Positions 16,887 through 25,579 are shown, counted from the stretch's first letter. The stretch: DNA of 54,042 nucleotides from Methylococcaceae bacterium UBA7658 (GCA_002483425.1 DLHW01000014.1:82799-136840), one strand, 5' to 3'. Notes: a model not told the origin generated them from the sequence alone. Program-made: numbers and translations.

Positions 16887-17253
16887 GGGTTTGAAAAATT
16901 TAAGAATAGTTAAATTGTATCAGATTTAGGTATGATCGGTTCGCTCGCTATAAGCGGTATGGGTATGCCTGTAACAGGCACTCGTTTATATAAAATAACC
17001 TATTGATTACTCAGTTTAAATCTTATTTTAATCGCGAATATTCGGAACACTCGGCGAGTTTGGTGAAAAGCGCGGTAGTTAATGTTATCAACGTCGCGAA
17101 TTTGTAGTTTACTGGCGAAAACAGCCGTATTTTTCGATCTTCAGCGTAATTTCCAGCGCTTACATGCTCGATATTATAAATTAACAATCTGAACCAAATG
17201 CATTTTCTGATAATCTATGTGGAATATTATTTGAGTTGTGGATAGGAATATCT
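16887..17253. other. Divergent intergenic region between hemA and the TPR lipoprotein gene
   Basis: 367 AT-rich bases without a convincing gene. A 15-bp perfect palindrome TGCCTGTAACAGGCA lies at 16966-16980, about 80 nt upstream of hemA. A GATAAT element at 17209-17214 could be the -10 of the rightward genes, but no matching -35 is seen. Confidence 0.5.
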
Positions 17254-19005
17254 GTGTCAAGCTTGAGATTGTTTGCTGTTTCTTTTCTTTTCTTTGTCTA
17301 TGGTTGCGCCACTGTACCGGAACAGCCTTCCAATTCTAAGCCGTTAAATAACGCTGCAATTTTAACAAAGCCTTTTGCAAAAAATTTCGCTAAAGGGGGG
17401 CAAGATTCCTTGAGTCCGGATGTTCTCTTTATGCTGCTGACCGCGGAACTTGCCGGGCAACGCGGTCAGTACGACATCGCGATGGAAGGGTACTTAGAAG
17501 CGGCAAAGCGTGTTAAAGATCCAAGACTCACCGAAAGAGCTGCAATGATTGCTATGTACATGAAAGATAGCAATAAAACGAATGAAGCGGTGGCGTTGTG
17601 GTTGAAGCAGGATCCGGCAAATTTAACGGCTAGAAAACTTTCGGCGCTTTCAGCGTTAAAAGCTAGAGATAAGACGAAATCTGTCGAACAGTTGAGCTTG
17701 TTGTTAAATAACGATCCGGCCGGTTTCGAGAAAACATTGTTCGAGATTGTGAGTGCCTTGGAAAAAGAGGGCGATGCGGCGTTTATTTACGAAGTAACGG
17801 AAGAGTTAGCGATAAGGCGTCCTCAGCAAGCGTCGGTTTATTTTATCCAGTCATTATTGGCTGCCGATATGAGAAACCAAAGTTTGGCGGAAAGTAAAAT
17901 AGCGCAAGCACTAAGGTTGCAGCCGGATTGGGATAAGGCTTTGATTTTACAAGCGCAGATGGTGATGTTCTCGGGTGATCACAAGCGCGCCGAGACATTG
18001 TTAAGAAACGCTTCGATTAAATATCCCGATAATGAAAAATATAAAAAATTGCTGGCCCAAGTTTTGATCAAAGAGTCGAAATACGATGAAGCTGTCGAGG
18101 TTTACGAGGCTCTGGCCGCAAGCAATCCGAACGATGCAGAAAGCCGTTTTTCTCTTGGGTTAGTGCAATTGCAGTTGGATCATGACGGAAAAGCGGAAGA
18201 TATTTTTAAAGAACTGCTCGAAGATCCCGAGTGGCGCAATCAATCGAATTTCTATTTGGGCAAGATCGAAGAAAAACGCAGCAATACAGAAAAAGCCGTG
18301 GGTTGGTTTGATCGAGTCACAGATGGTCCGCTTGAGTTCGAAGCGGCGATTACTTCGATATCGCTGCTCGCTAAAGACAAAGAGTTTGCGCAAGCCAGAG
18401 CGCGCGCCGATCTGCTGCCGGAAAAGTTTCCTAAACAAAAATCGCGTATCGTGTTAATTGAGGCTGAGTTATATAGCCAGCAAAAACAATATGATAAGGC
18501 TTTCGATCTGCTAACCAAGGAATTGTTGAATAGCCCGGATCAGGAAGATCTGCTTTATTCGCGCGCATTAATGGCGGACCGGATGGGCAGGCTGGATGTT
18601 ATGGAAGATGATTTAAAGAAGATCCTGACGAAATCGCCAGACAATGTGGAAGCTTTAAACGCGTTAGGGTATGGCTTGGCCGATAAGACGAGCCGTTATG
18701 CGGACTCGGAAAGCTATCTGATTCGGGCATTGCGTCTGAAACCCGATGAGGCCGTTATTTTAGACAGTTATGGCTGGCTGAAATACAAAATGGGCAATTT
18801 TACGGTTGCCGAAAGTTATCTAAGGCGCGCATTTGAAAAACAGCCAGAGAATGAGATTGCAGCTCATTTAGCGGAAGTTCTTTGGGCGCAGGGAAAGAAA
18901 GAAGAAGCAAAGAAAATTTACGATAAAGCCGTCGAAGAATCTCCGGACGATACTTATCTCATTAACTTTAAAGTTAAGTTTCTTCAATTAGAAACCGGCC
19001 GCTAA
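17254..19005 (+). CDS. TPR-repeat lipoprotein upstream of lolB
   Basis: 583 residues from GTG 17254, which is preceded by AGGAA at 5 nt; a longer reading from TTG 17236 lacks a ribosome-binding site. A signal peptide ends in the lipobox VYGC (Cys18). The rest consists of tetratricopeptide repeats, for example motifs with A-x-x-x-Y-x-x-A-L spacing near residues 60-95, 230-310 and 440-560. TPR lipoproteins are protein-interaction scaffolds, usually at the outer membrane. Its place directly before lolB is conserved in many gammaproteobacteria; the precise role is not established. The lolB start lies 1 nt after its stop. Confidence 0.85.
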   Translation: MSSLRLFAVSFLFFVYGCATVPEQPSNSKPLNNAAILTKPFAKNFAKGGQDSLSPDVLFMLLTAELAGQRGQYDIAMEGYLEAAKRVKDPRLTERAAMIAMYMKDSNKTNEAVALWLKQDPANLTARKLSALSALKARDKTKSVEQLSLLLNNDPAGFEKTLFEIVSALEKEGDAAFIYEVTEELAIRRPQQASVYFIQSLLAADMRNQSLAESKIAQALRLQPDWDKALILQAQMVMFSGDHKRAETLLRNASIKYPDNEKYKKLLAQVLIKESKYDEAVEVYEALAASNPNDAESRFSLGLVQLQLDHDGKAEDIFKELLEDPEWRNQSNFYLGKIEEKRSNTEKAVGWFDRVTDGPLEFEAAITSISLLAKDKEFAQARARADLLPEKFPKQKSRIVLIEAELYSQQKQYDKAFDLLTKELLNSPDQEDLLYSRALMADRMGRLDVMEDDLKKILTKSPDNVEALNALGYGLADKTSRYADSESYLIRALRLKPDEAVILDSYGWLKYKMGNFTVAESYLRRAFEKQPENEIAAHLAEVLWAQGKKEEAKKIYDKAVEESPDDTYLINFKVKFLQLETGR

Positions 19006-19006
19006 T

Positions 19007-19600
19007 ATGTTTCGCTGTGGTGTCAAACAATTGGGCGTTGCCGCAGTTGCGCTTATTTTATCGGCTTGCGCTAACGTATCTTCGATTTCCCCGAGTTACG
19101 ATAACAAAGTTGAGGATGGCCGACTTTACGGACTCGAAAAATGGTTGTTAAAAGGGAGGCTGGCAATCAGCGCTCCCGGTGATTCGTGGACGGCTAATAT
19201 CGAGTGGGGCCATTTGCCGGAAGCGGAAAAGATCAAATTATCGGGTCCTTTAGGTCAAGGCGCTGTTGTAATCGAATTGGCTGAACAGAGCGTTAAGATA
19301 GACCGGGGCGGCGGAAATATTCAAACGTCTACCCGGCCGGAAGAATTCATTAATCAGCAGCTTGGGATTCCGGTGCCGATAGGATCTCTTAGGTATTGGG
19401 CGGTAGGTTTGCCGGAGCCGGGTAGTCGCTCGCAAAAAACTGTGGACGGTTTCGTGCAAAACGGCTGGTTAATTGCTTACAAAGAAATGCAGCAATCGGG
19501 ACTAGGGTTGATGCCCCACAAGATGGCCGTCTCGAACGCCCGGATAAAATTGAAATTGATAGTAGATCGATGGGATTCGAATGATGGAAAATTTAACTAA
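19007..19600 (+). CDS. lolB: Outer-membrane lipoprotein insertion protein LolB
   Basis: Receives lipoproteins from LolA and inserts them into the outer membrane. 197 residues with signal peptide and lipobox LSAC (Cys21). The LolB core is visible as WLLKGRLAI, then NIEWGHLPEAEKIKLSGPLGQG, and the proline-rich GIPVPIGSLRYWAVGLPEP. It is translationally linked to the TPR gene (1-nt gap) and overlaps ispE by 20 nt. Confidence 0.95.
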   Translation: MFRCGVKQLGVAAVALILSACANVSSISPSYDNKVEDGRLYGLEKWLLKGRLAISAPGDSWTANIEWGHLPEAEKIKLSGPLGQGAVVIELAEQSVKIDRGGGNIQTSTRPEEFINQQLGIPVPIGSLRYWAVGLPEPGSRSQKTVDGFVQNGWLIAYKEMQQSGLGLMPHKMAVSNARIKLKLIVDRWDSNDGKFN

Positions 19601-20447
19601 CCCGAAGGCATGGGCGGAACGCTGGCCGGCGCCGGCGAAACTAAATTTAATGTTACGCATAGTCGGCCAACGGGACGACGGGTATCACCTTCTTCAAACC
19701 GTATTTCAATTTGTGGATTTATGCGATTGGCTGATATTTCATCCGGCGGATGACGGCAATGTGCGTTTAGTCAGAACTATTTCTGGGGTGCCGGAAGAGG
19801 ACGATTTAACTGTAAAAGCGGCAAATTTACTGAAAGCCGAGACTGGATGCGAGTTAGGCGTACGGATTGAAGTCGACAAAAAACTGCCTATGGGTGGCGG
19901 GCTTGGCGGGGGCAGTTCCGATGCGGCGACCACGCTGATGGTGCTTAATGAGCTTTGGGGGCTTGGTCTTACAAAAGAGAAGCTGTTAAGAATGGGATTG
20001 AGCTTAGGGGCGGATGTTCCTGTTTTTATTTTCGGGCACTCTTCGTGGGGAGAGGGCGTTGGTGAAAAATTGAGCAAAATTGATATTCCAGAACAATGGG
20101 TTGTTATCATAAAGCCGGATTGTCATGTTAATACTGGAGAAATATTTTGCGCTAAAAATTTGACACGAAATAGTAAATCCATCAAAATGCTTGATTTTAT
20201 AGAGGGCGATCACCAAAACGACTGCCTGGCTGTCGTAAGTGCGAGCTATCCTTTGGTTCGGAAAGCATTGGATGCGCTCTCCGAGTATTCGGAAGCAAGA
20301 TTGACGGGTACAGGAGCGTGTGTGTTTGCGCAGTTTGATTCTTATGATGTTGCGATTGACGCTTATTCCAGGCTTAAAGGCAACTGGGTTGTCTATTTGG
20401 CGAAAGGTTTGAATCAGTCACCTCTTTACGCAAAGCTTAAGTTATAG
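19581..20447 (+). CDS. ispE: 4-diphosphocytidyl-2-C-methyl-D-erythritol kinase
   Basis: ATP-dependent kinase of the methylerythritol-phosphate pathway to isoprenoids. 288 residues. The substrate motif PAPAKLNLMLRI and the GHMP ATP loop PMGGGLGGGSSDA (103-115) are intact, as is the C-terminal LTGTGACVFA. The start overlaps lolB; a second ATG follows directly at 19584. tRNA-Gln follows 19 nt after the stop, so it may be processed from the same transcript. Confidence 0.97.
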   Translation: MMENLTNPKAWAERWPAPAKLNLMLRIVGQRDDGYHLLQTVFQFVDLCDWLIFHPADDGNVRLVRTISGVPEEDDLTVKAANLLKAETGCELGVRIEVDKKLPMGGGLGGGSSDAATTLMVLNELWGLGLTKEKLLRMGLSLGADVPVFIFGHSSWGEGVGEKLSKIDIPEQWVVIIKPDCHVNTGEIFCAKNLTRNSKSIKMLDFIEGDHQNDCLAVVSASYPLVRKALDALSEYSEARLTGTGACVFAQFDSYDVAIDAYSRLKGNWVVYLAKGLNQSPLYAKLKL

Positions 20448-20466
20448 TTTTAATGTCACGAATTAA

Positions 20467-20541
20467 TGGGTCGTCGCCAAGCGGTAAGGCACGGGGTTTT
20501 GATCTCCGCATACCTAGGTTCGAATCCTAGCGACCCAGCCA
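20467..20541 (+). tRNA. tRNA-Gln (UUG)
   Basis: 75 nt with acceptor arms TGGGTCG / CGACCCA, discriminator G and encoded CCA. The anticodon is TTG and the T-arm is AGGTTCGAATCCT. It lies between ispE and prs, its usual position in gammaproteobacteria. Confidence 0.97.
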
Positions 20542-20584
20542 CTAACTCAGCTAAACCTCGGCAAAAAGTATTTGGAGTGTTCGG

Positions 20585-21538
20585 ATGAATGACGCCTCAA
20601 TGATGGTGTTTTCAGGAAATGCAAACCTGGCGCTGTCCGAGGGTATAGTCAAAAAGCTCAACATGCGTTTAGGCATGGCTACCGTGGGTCGATTTAGTGA
20701 CGGTGAAATTGCTGTAGAAATAGAGGAAAATGTTCGCGGGAAAGATGTTTTTATAATCCAGCCGACTTGTTCGCCAACTAACGAAAATTTAATGGAGTTG
20801 CTGGTGATAATGGATGCCCTAAAGCGGGCGTCAGCTGCCCGGATTACGGCGGTTATGCCTTATTACGGTTATGCGAGACAAGACCGCAGGTCGAGATCGG
20901 CGCGGGTGCCGATTACTGCGAAACTTGTAGCACAGATGATAGAGCAAGCCGGGGCTGATCGCGTGTTGACGGTCGATTTGCATGCCGATCAAATTCAGGG
21001 TTTTTTTGATATTCCGGTTGATAATGTTTATGCATCGCCCTTATTGCTGGGCGATGTTTGGCGGCAGCAATACAAGGATTTGATTGTGGTGTCGCCCGAT
21101 GTGGGGGGTGTTGTCCGGGCGAGGGCGCTGGCCAAACGGCTGGATGACGCTGATCTTGCTATTATCGACAAGCGGCGTCCGAAAGCAAATGTGTCGGAAA
21201 TTATGCATATTATTGGCGATGTCGAGGGTCGTACATGTGTCTTGATCGATGATTTGGTGGATACTGCCGGGACCTTGTGTCATGCTTCTACGGCGTTGAA
21301 GGCGCATGGCGCGGTTAAGGTTGTTGCCTATTGCACACATGCTGTTCTATCAGGGGCGGCGTTGAAAAATATCAATGGCTCTCAGCTCGATGAGTTGGTG
21401 GTAACCGATACGATACCGTTGAGTGAAGAAGCAATGAGGTCGGATAAAATAAGGCAGTTGACTGTTGCCGAAATGCTGGCTGAAACCATAAGGCGGATAG
21501 CTGCGGGAGAGTCTGTGAGTTCTCTTTACGTTGATTGA
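20585..21538 (+). CDS. prs: Ribose-phosphate pyrophosphokinase
   Basis: Makes PRPP from ribose 5-phosphate and ATP for nucleotide, His and Trp synthesis. 317 residues. The flexible-loop region YYGYARQDRRSR, the DLHADQIQGFFD segment and the PRPP-binding motif CVLIDDLVDTAGTL are all present. It lies 43 nt after tRNA-Gln and 54 nt before rplY. Confidence 0.98.
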   Translation: MNDASMMVFSGNANLALSEGIVKKLNMRLGMATVGRFSDGEIAVEIEENVRGKDVFIIQPTCSPTNENLMELLVIMDALKRASAARITAVMPYYGYARQDRRSRSARVPITAKLVAQMIEQAGADRVLTVDLHADQIQGFFDIPVDNVYASPLLLGDVWRQQYKDLIVVSPDVGGVVRARALAKRLDDADLAIIDKRRPKANVSEIMHIIGDVEGRTCVLIDDLVDTAGTLCHASTALKAHGAVKVVAYCTHAVLSGAALKNINGSQLDELVVTDTIPLSEEAMRSDKIRQLTVAEMLAETIRRIAAGESVSSLYVD

Positions 21539-21592
21539 ATTTAAATTGTTAGAGATTATAAGAAGCGCTTAAGGGCGCGAGGTTGAGTTGAG

Positions 21593-22213
21593 ATGTCAAA
21601 TGTATTTGAATTTGTCGCTGAATGCCGGGATCGGTCAGGTACTACCGCCGCCAGAGGCGTACGGCGTGAGGGAAAGGTTCCGGCCATTATTTATGGCGGT
21701 CATACGGCGCCGCAAAAACTTGTTTTAAGTCATAATGAAGTGGTCAAGCATCTTGAGCATGAGGCGGTTTATTCGCATGTTTTAGATGTAACAATCGATG
21801 GCAAGACAGAAAAGGCTATTTTAAAAGGTGTGCAGCGAAATCCAGCGAGATTCCAGATTTTACATTTGGATTTTCTTCGGGTCAGCATGTCGGAGGCAAT
21901 CAAGGTGCATGTGCCTTTGCATTTCATCAACGAAAACACTTCGGTTGGCGGTAAAAAGGGCGGGGTCGCAACGCATTCAATGGTTGATGTTGAAGTAACC
22001 TGTTTGCCGTCGGTGTTGCCGGAGTTTATTGAGGTCGATTTGGCGAAGTTAGATGTTGGCGAGTCGATACATTTGTCTGATTTGAAAATGCCTGCCGGAG
22101 TTGAAGTTGTTGCTCTACATCAAGGTCCAGAGCATGATTTGCCTGTGGTTTCCATGATGTCTTCGAAGGTAACTAAAGACGAAAGCGCCGAGTCGAGCGG
22201 TGCAAGCGAGTAA
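21593..22213 (+). CDS. rplY: 50S ribosomal protein bL25, long CTC-type
   Basis: Binds 5S rRNA. 206 residues: the N-terminal L25 domain (1-95) is followed by the C-terminal CTC/TL5-type beta domain, unlike the short single-domain form of E. coli. The tail is acidic and low-complexity (KDESAESSGASE). Position between prs and pth is the usual one. Confidence 0.96.
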   Translation: MSNVFEFVAECRDRSGTTAARGVRREGKVPAIIYGGHTAPQKLVLSHNEVVKHLEHEAVYSHVLDVTIDGKTEKAILKGVQRNPARFQILHLDFLRVSMSEAIKVHVPLHFINENTSVGGKKGGVATHSMVDVEVTCLPSVLPEFIEVDLAKLDVGESIHLSDLKMPAGVEVVALHQGPEHDLPVVSMMSSKVTKDESAESSGASE

Positions 22214-22230
22214 GCTTAGTTTGAATTATT

Positions 22231-22800
22231 ATGATTAGACTTATCGTTGGCTTGGGGAATCCAGGTCAGCAGTATGAAAAAACCCGGCATAATGCCGGGT
22301 TTTTGTTTTTGGATGGGTTGGCGGCGGAGCGCTCATTAATTTGGTCTTATAAGTCTGAATTTGAGGGTATGCACAGCACTATGACGACGTTAGCAGGTGA
22401 AAAAGTCCTTTTATTAAAGCCGCAGACCTTTATGAACAAAAGCGGACAAGCCGTCGGGAAATTGGCTCGCTATCATAAGATTGCCCCGGAAGAGGTGCTG
22501 GTCGTTCATGATGAGCTGGATTTTAATGCGGGTGTAATTAGGCTTAAGCATAACGGAGGGCATGCGGGTCATAACGGGCTGAAAGATATAATAGCCTGTT
22601 TGGGTTCGGCAAATTTTTTCCGTTTAAGGCTCGGTATTGGGCGGCCTGTCGATGCGTCCAGTGTTGTTAACTATGTGTTATCAACGCCAGCTAAAAGCGA
22701 GTGGCTCGATCTGATGGCGGCAATTAATCTGGGTAAAGAGTGCGTTGACCGGATAATTGCCGGCGATGTTCAGGCGGTAATGGGTCAATTGAATGGCTAA
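22231..22800 (+). CDS. pth: Peptidyl-tRNA hydrolase
   Basis: Recycles peptidyl-tRNA dropped from ribosomes. 189 residues. Catalytic His20 lies in KTRHNAGF, Asn10 in GNPG and the conserved Asp in VVHDELDF. The ribosome-binding site is weak. The codons for residues 16-27 form a perfect terminator-like hairpin (22278-22310). ychF, the frequent downstream partner, is missing and tRNA genes follow instead. Confidence 0.97.
   Translation: MIRLIVGLGNPGQQYEKTRHNAGFLFLDGLAAERSLIWSYKSEFEGMHSTMTTLAGEKVLLLKPQTFMNKSGQAVGKLARYHKIAPEEVLVVHDELDFNAGVIRLKHNGGHAGHNGLKDIIACLGSANFFRLRLGIGRPVDASSVVNYVLSTPAKSEWLDLMAAINLGKECVDRIIAGDVQAVMGQLNG
22278..22310 (+). terminator. Intrinsic-terminator-like hairpin inside pth
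   Basis: A stem of 12 pairs (22278-22289 with 22293-22304, core ACCCGGCA/TGCCGGGT flanked by A-T pairs) with a 3-nt loop is followed by GTTTTT. Its A-tract also makes it terminator-like on the other strand. It begins 47 nt inside pth, so translating ribosomes would normally disrupt it. Confidence 0.5.
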
Positions 22801-22867
22801 TTGTCTCATTCACGTTTCTGGAGATCTTCGGTCTAATTCAAGACCGGCTTAAGATTGAATTATAAGG

Positions 22868-22896
22868 TTGACACAGAGTATTCAATAAAAGATAAT
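22868..22896 (+). promoter_or_regulatory. Sigma-70 promoter of the tRNA-Tyr-Gly-Thr cluster
   Basis: Perfect -35 TTGACA (22868-22873), 17-nt spacer and -10 GATAAT (22891-22896). Transcription would begin about 12 nt before tRNA-Tyr. Confidence 0.85.
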
Positions 22897-22915
22897 TGTT
22901 TGTTTATGCGGTATC

Positions 22916-23000
22916 GGAGAGGTTCCCGAGCGGTCAAAGGGATCAGACTGTAAATCTGCCGGCTTCGCCTTCGGAGGTTCGAATCCTCCCCTCTCCACCA
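22916..23000 (+). tRNA. tRNA-Tyr (GUA)
   Basis: 85 nt with the long variable arm of class II tRNAs, anticodon GTA in ACTGTAAAT, acceptor GGAGAGG and encoded CCA. Confidence 0.97.
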
Positions 23001-23023
23001 TCTTTAATTTGAGAAACAAATCT

Positions 23024-23097
23024 GCGGGTGTAGTTCAATGGTAGAACTCCAGCCTTCCAAGCTGATCACGTGGGTTCGATTCCCATCACCCGCTCCA
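23024..23097 (+). tRNA. tRNA-Gly (UCC)
   Basis: 74 nt, acceptor GCGGGTG / CACCCGC, discriminator T, encoded CCA, anticodon TCC in CTTCCAA. Confidence 0.97.
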
Positions 23098-23108
23098 ATC
23101 AAATGATT

Positions 23109-23184
<76 letters not shown>

Positions 23185-23212
23185 GTATTTACGTATCTGG
23201 GCTAATTTTTGT

Positions 23213-23241
23213 TTGACAATAATAAAGATATTTTGATTAAT
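23213..23241 (+). promoter_or_regulatory. Promoter of tRNA-Trp-secE-nusG
   Basis: A perfect -35 TTGACA (23213-23218) and a 17-nt spacer lead to ATTAAT (23236-23241), a moderate -10 in an extremely AT-rich stretch. It stands where the distal end of a tufB gene is found in relatives. Confidence 0.6.
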
Positions 23242-23287
23242 TTTTTGTTTTGATATATTATTATTTGTTCTTTAGTTTTCCTGAAAC

Positions 23288-23363
23288 AGGTCAGTAGTTC
23301 AATTGGTAGAATGGCGGTCTCCAAAACCGTTGGTTGGGGGTTCGAGACCCTCCTGGCCTGCCA
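23288..23363 (+). tRNA. tRNA-Trp (CCA)
   Basis: 76 nt, acceptor AGGTCAG / CTGGCCT, discriminator G, encoded CCA, anticodon CCA in CTCCAAA. It lies 51 nt upstream of secE, the common arrangement. Confidence 0.97.
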
Positions 23364-23414
23364 CTCAGGGATCGATAAATATAATAACTATACTTTATTT
23401 CTAGTTAACAATAC

Positions 23415-23792
23415 ATGAATTCACAAGCGGAAGCGCAAACGCCGGTTTTTGATATCGTCAAGCAAGTTTTCTCTGTTCTTCTTATCGTTGCCGCTATAGC
23501 TGCATTCTATATTTTTTCCGACATATCTTTGCTTTACCGGGTGGTGGGGTTGGTGTTTGTCGTTTTGATTGTGCTGGCCTTGCTGTTTACTACCGATTTA
23601 GGCCGGAATGTCTGGAATTTTTTTCTTGAATCTAAGCAAGAGGTCAGGAAGGTTGTGTGGCCAAACCGCGACGAAACCACGCGAACTACGTTATTAGTTA
23701 TTGCTATGGTGTTTACGGTGGGGTTTATTTTGTGGTTATTGGATATGCTTCTCTTTTGGGTTGTTACTAGCTTGACTGGGCAGGGCGGATAG
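23415..23792 (+). CDS. secE: Preprotein translocase subunit SecE
   Basis: Clamps SecY in the SecYEG channel. 125 residues with three membrane segments (about 16-35, 40-60 and 93-115), the E. coli-like long form. The conserved cytoplasmic ESKQEVRKVVWPNRDET motif precedes the last helix. nusG begins 4 nt after the stop. Confidence 0.97.
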   Translation: MNSQAEAQTPVFDIVKQVFSVLLIVAAIAAFYIFSDISLLYRVVGLVFVVLIVLALLFTTDLGRNVWNFFLESKQEVRKVVWPNRDETTRTTLLVIAMVFTVGFILWLLDMLLFWVVTSLTGQGG

Positions 23793-23796
23793 CGAT

Positions 23797-24330
23797 ATGT
23801 CGTTGCGTTGGTATGTTGTTCATGCGTACTCAAATTTTGAGGGTAAAGTTAAACAGTCGCTCGAAGAAAGGATTCGGCGAGATGGTCTAGATCAGTATTT
23901 TGGGAAAATACTGATACCTACGGAAGAAGTTGTCGAAATGCGCATGGGGCAGCAAAGGAAAAGCGAACGAAAGTTTTTTCCGGGTTATGTGTTGGTTCAG
24001 ATGGAATTGACTGACGAGACTTGGCATTTGGTAAAAGATACGCCGAAAGTTTTGGGTTTTATCGGGGGCACATCGGATCGCCCTGCGCCTATTTCAGATA
24101 AAGAGGCGATGGCTATTCTTAATCGGGTGGAAGAGGGTGTCAATAAGCCGAGACCGAAAATATTATTTGAAGCGGGCGAAGTGATCAGGGTTGTTGACGG
24201 TCCCTTTAAGGATTTCAACGGCGTGGTCGAAGAAGTCAATTACGAAAAAAATAAATTAAAAATATCGGTGCTTATTTTTGGCCGTTCGACATCGGTCGAG
24301 CTTGCCTTTGGTCAAGTTGAAAAAATCTAA
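23797..24330 (+). CDS. nusG: Transcription termination/antitermination protein NusG
   Basis: Bridges RNA polymerase to Rho or to the leading ribosome. 177 residues: NGN domain (RWYVVHAYSNFEGKV, PGYVLVQM) and C-terminal KOW domain (RVVDGPFKDFNGVVEEVN). Confidence 0.98.
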   Translation: MSLRWYVVHAYSNFEGKVKQSLEERIRRDGLDQYFGKILIPTEEVVEMRMGQQRKSERKFFPGYVLVQMELTDETWHLVKDTPKVLGFIGGTSDRPAPISDKEAMAILNRVEEGVNKPRPKILFEAGEVIRVVDGPFKDFNGVVEEVNYEKNKLKISVLIFGRSTSVELAFGQVEKI

Positions 24331-24367
24331 ACGTTCTGTTGCATATCGTTCGATTAAGTTAAAAGCG

Positions 24368-24397
24368 ATCCCTCCCTGTTTTAAGGGCGGGATTTTT
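24368..24397 (+). terminator. Terminator/attenuator between nusG and rplK
   Basis: ATCCCTCCC pairs with GGGCGGGAT with one internal mismatch and a TGTTTTAA loop, followed by TTTTTG. It separates secE-nusG from the L11 genes and may allow partial read-through. Confidence 0.6.
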
Positions 24398-24446
24398 GTG
24401 TCTAAGGGGAGCTGAAAAGCGTTACTACCCGTATTCGGAGAAAAAA

Positions 24447-24878
24447 ATGGCAAAAAAAATAGCTGCTTATATTAAGTTGCAAGTTAAAGCAGGCGAGGCA
24501 AATCCAAGCCCTCCCATTGGTCCGGCTTTGGGTCAGCGCGGCGTGAACATTATGGAGTTTTGTAAAGCATTTAACGCCAAAACTCAAGATGTCGAAAAGG
24601 GTTTGCCTTTACCGGTTGTTATCACTGTTTATAGTGATAAAAGTTTTACTTTTATTACAAAAACGCCACCGGCAACTGTTCTTTTGAAAAAAGCGGTTGG
24701 GTTAAAGAGCGGAAGCAGTAACCCTAATACTAAAAAAGTCGGCACAGTCTCAGTTGCGCAATTGGAAGAAATCGCCAAAACCAAAATGGAAGATCTAAAT
24801 GCTGCAAGCTTAGAAGCGGCCGTTAAAACCATTGCGGGCAGCGCGCGCAGTATGGGTCTTAACGTGGAGGGGTTATAA
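24447..24878 (+). CDS. rplK: 50S ribosomal protein uL11
   Basis: Forms the GTPase-associated stalk base. 143 residues from ATG 24447; the frame is open upstream to 24396, but the family begins with MAKKI and CGGAG precedes this ATG. The proline-rich NPSPPIGPALGQRGVN segment, target of thiazole antibiotics, is intact. Confidence 0.97.
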   Translation: MAKKIAAYIKLQVKAGEANPSPPIGPALGQRGVNIMEFCKAFNAKTQDVEKGLPLPVVITVYSDKSFTFITKTPPATVLLKKAVGLKSGSSNPNTKKVGTVSVAQLEEIAKTKMEDLNAASLEAAVKTIAGSARSMGLNVEGL

Positions 24879-25574
24879 ATGGCTAAATTAACCAAGAAAG
24901 CAAAGCTGGTTAGGTCGAAAGTTGATAAAACGAAGCAGTATTCGGTTGTCGAAGCGGTTCAGCTTTTAAAAGAATTGAGCGGTTCTAAATTTGTCGAATC
25001 GATTGACGTTAGTGTTAATTTGGGTGTTGACCCCCGCAAATCTGACCAAAACGTCCGAGGTGCAACCGTATTGCCTAACGGCACCGGTAAAACGGTTAGG
25101 GTTGCTGTGTTCACGCAAGGACCTAATGCCGAGGCGGCAAAAGCCGCTGGCGCCGATATTGTTGGTATGGATGATTTGGGCGATTTAGTCAAAAAAGGCG
25201 AAATGAACTTTGATGTCGTCATTGCTTCGCCGGATGCGATGCGTGTGGTTGGGCAATTGGGCCAAATCCTAGGGCCGAGAGGTTTGATGCCAAACCCTAA
25301 AGTAGGTACCGTCACTGCCGATGTTGCAACTGCGGTAAAAAATGCGAAGTCGGGTCAGGTTCGCTATCGGACGGATAAAGCGGGTATTATTCATTGCACA
25401 CTTGGAAAAGTTAGTTTTGATGCGACCGCAATTCAAGGGAATCTCGAGGCTTTGCTGGGCGATTTAAGAAAAGCTAAGCCTACGGCGGCAAAAGGCACAT
25501 ACATTAAAAAAATTACGCTTTCTTCCACAATGGGGCCTGGGATTTGGTTGGATCCGAGCGCCTTGACCGGTTAA
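24879..25574 (+). CDS. rplA: 50S ribosomal protein uL1
   Basis: Forms the L1 stalk at the E site and in E. coli represses its own operon. 231 residues, with the conserved RNA-binding region GRLMPNPKVGTV-like sequence (LGPRGLMPNPKVGTVT). The ATG directly follows the rplK stop, so the two are coupled; GGAGGGG lies upstream. Confidence 0.98.
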   Translation: MAKLTKKAKLVRSKVDKTKQYSVVEAVQLLKELSGSKFVESIDVSVNLGVDPRKSDQNVRGATVLPNGTGKTVRVAVFTQGPNAEAAKAAGADIVGMDDLGDLVKKGEMNFDVVIASPDAMRVVGQLGQILGPRGLMPNPKVGTVTADVATAVKNAKSGQVRYRTDKAGIIHCTLGKVSFDATAIQGNLEALLGDLRKAKPTAAKGTYIKKITLSSTMGPGIWLDPSALTG

Positions 25575-25579
25575 GAAAC

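Noticed and set aside
22824..22850. CGGTCT/AGACCG hairpin after pth
   Set aside because: Six-bp stem without a T-tract; not enough for a terminator call.
24396..24446. N-terminal extension of rplK
   Set aside because: The family starts at MAKKI; the extension lies partly over the terminator hairpin.
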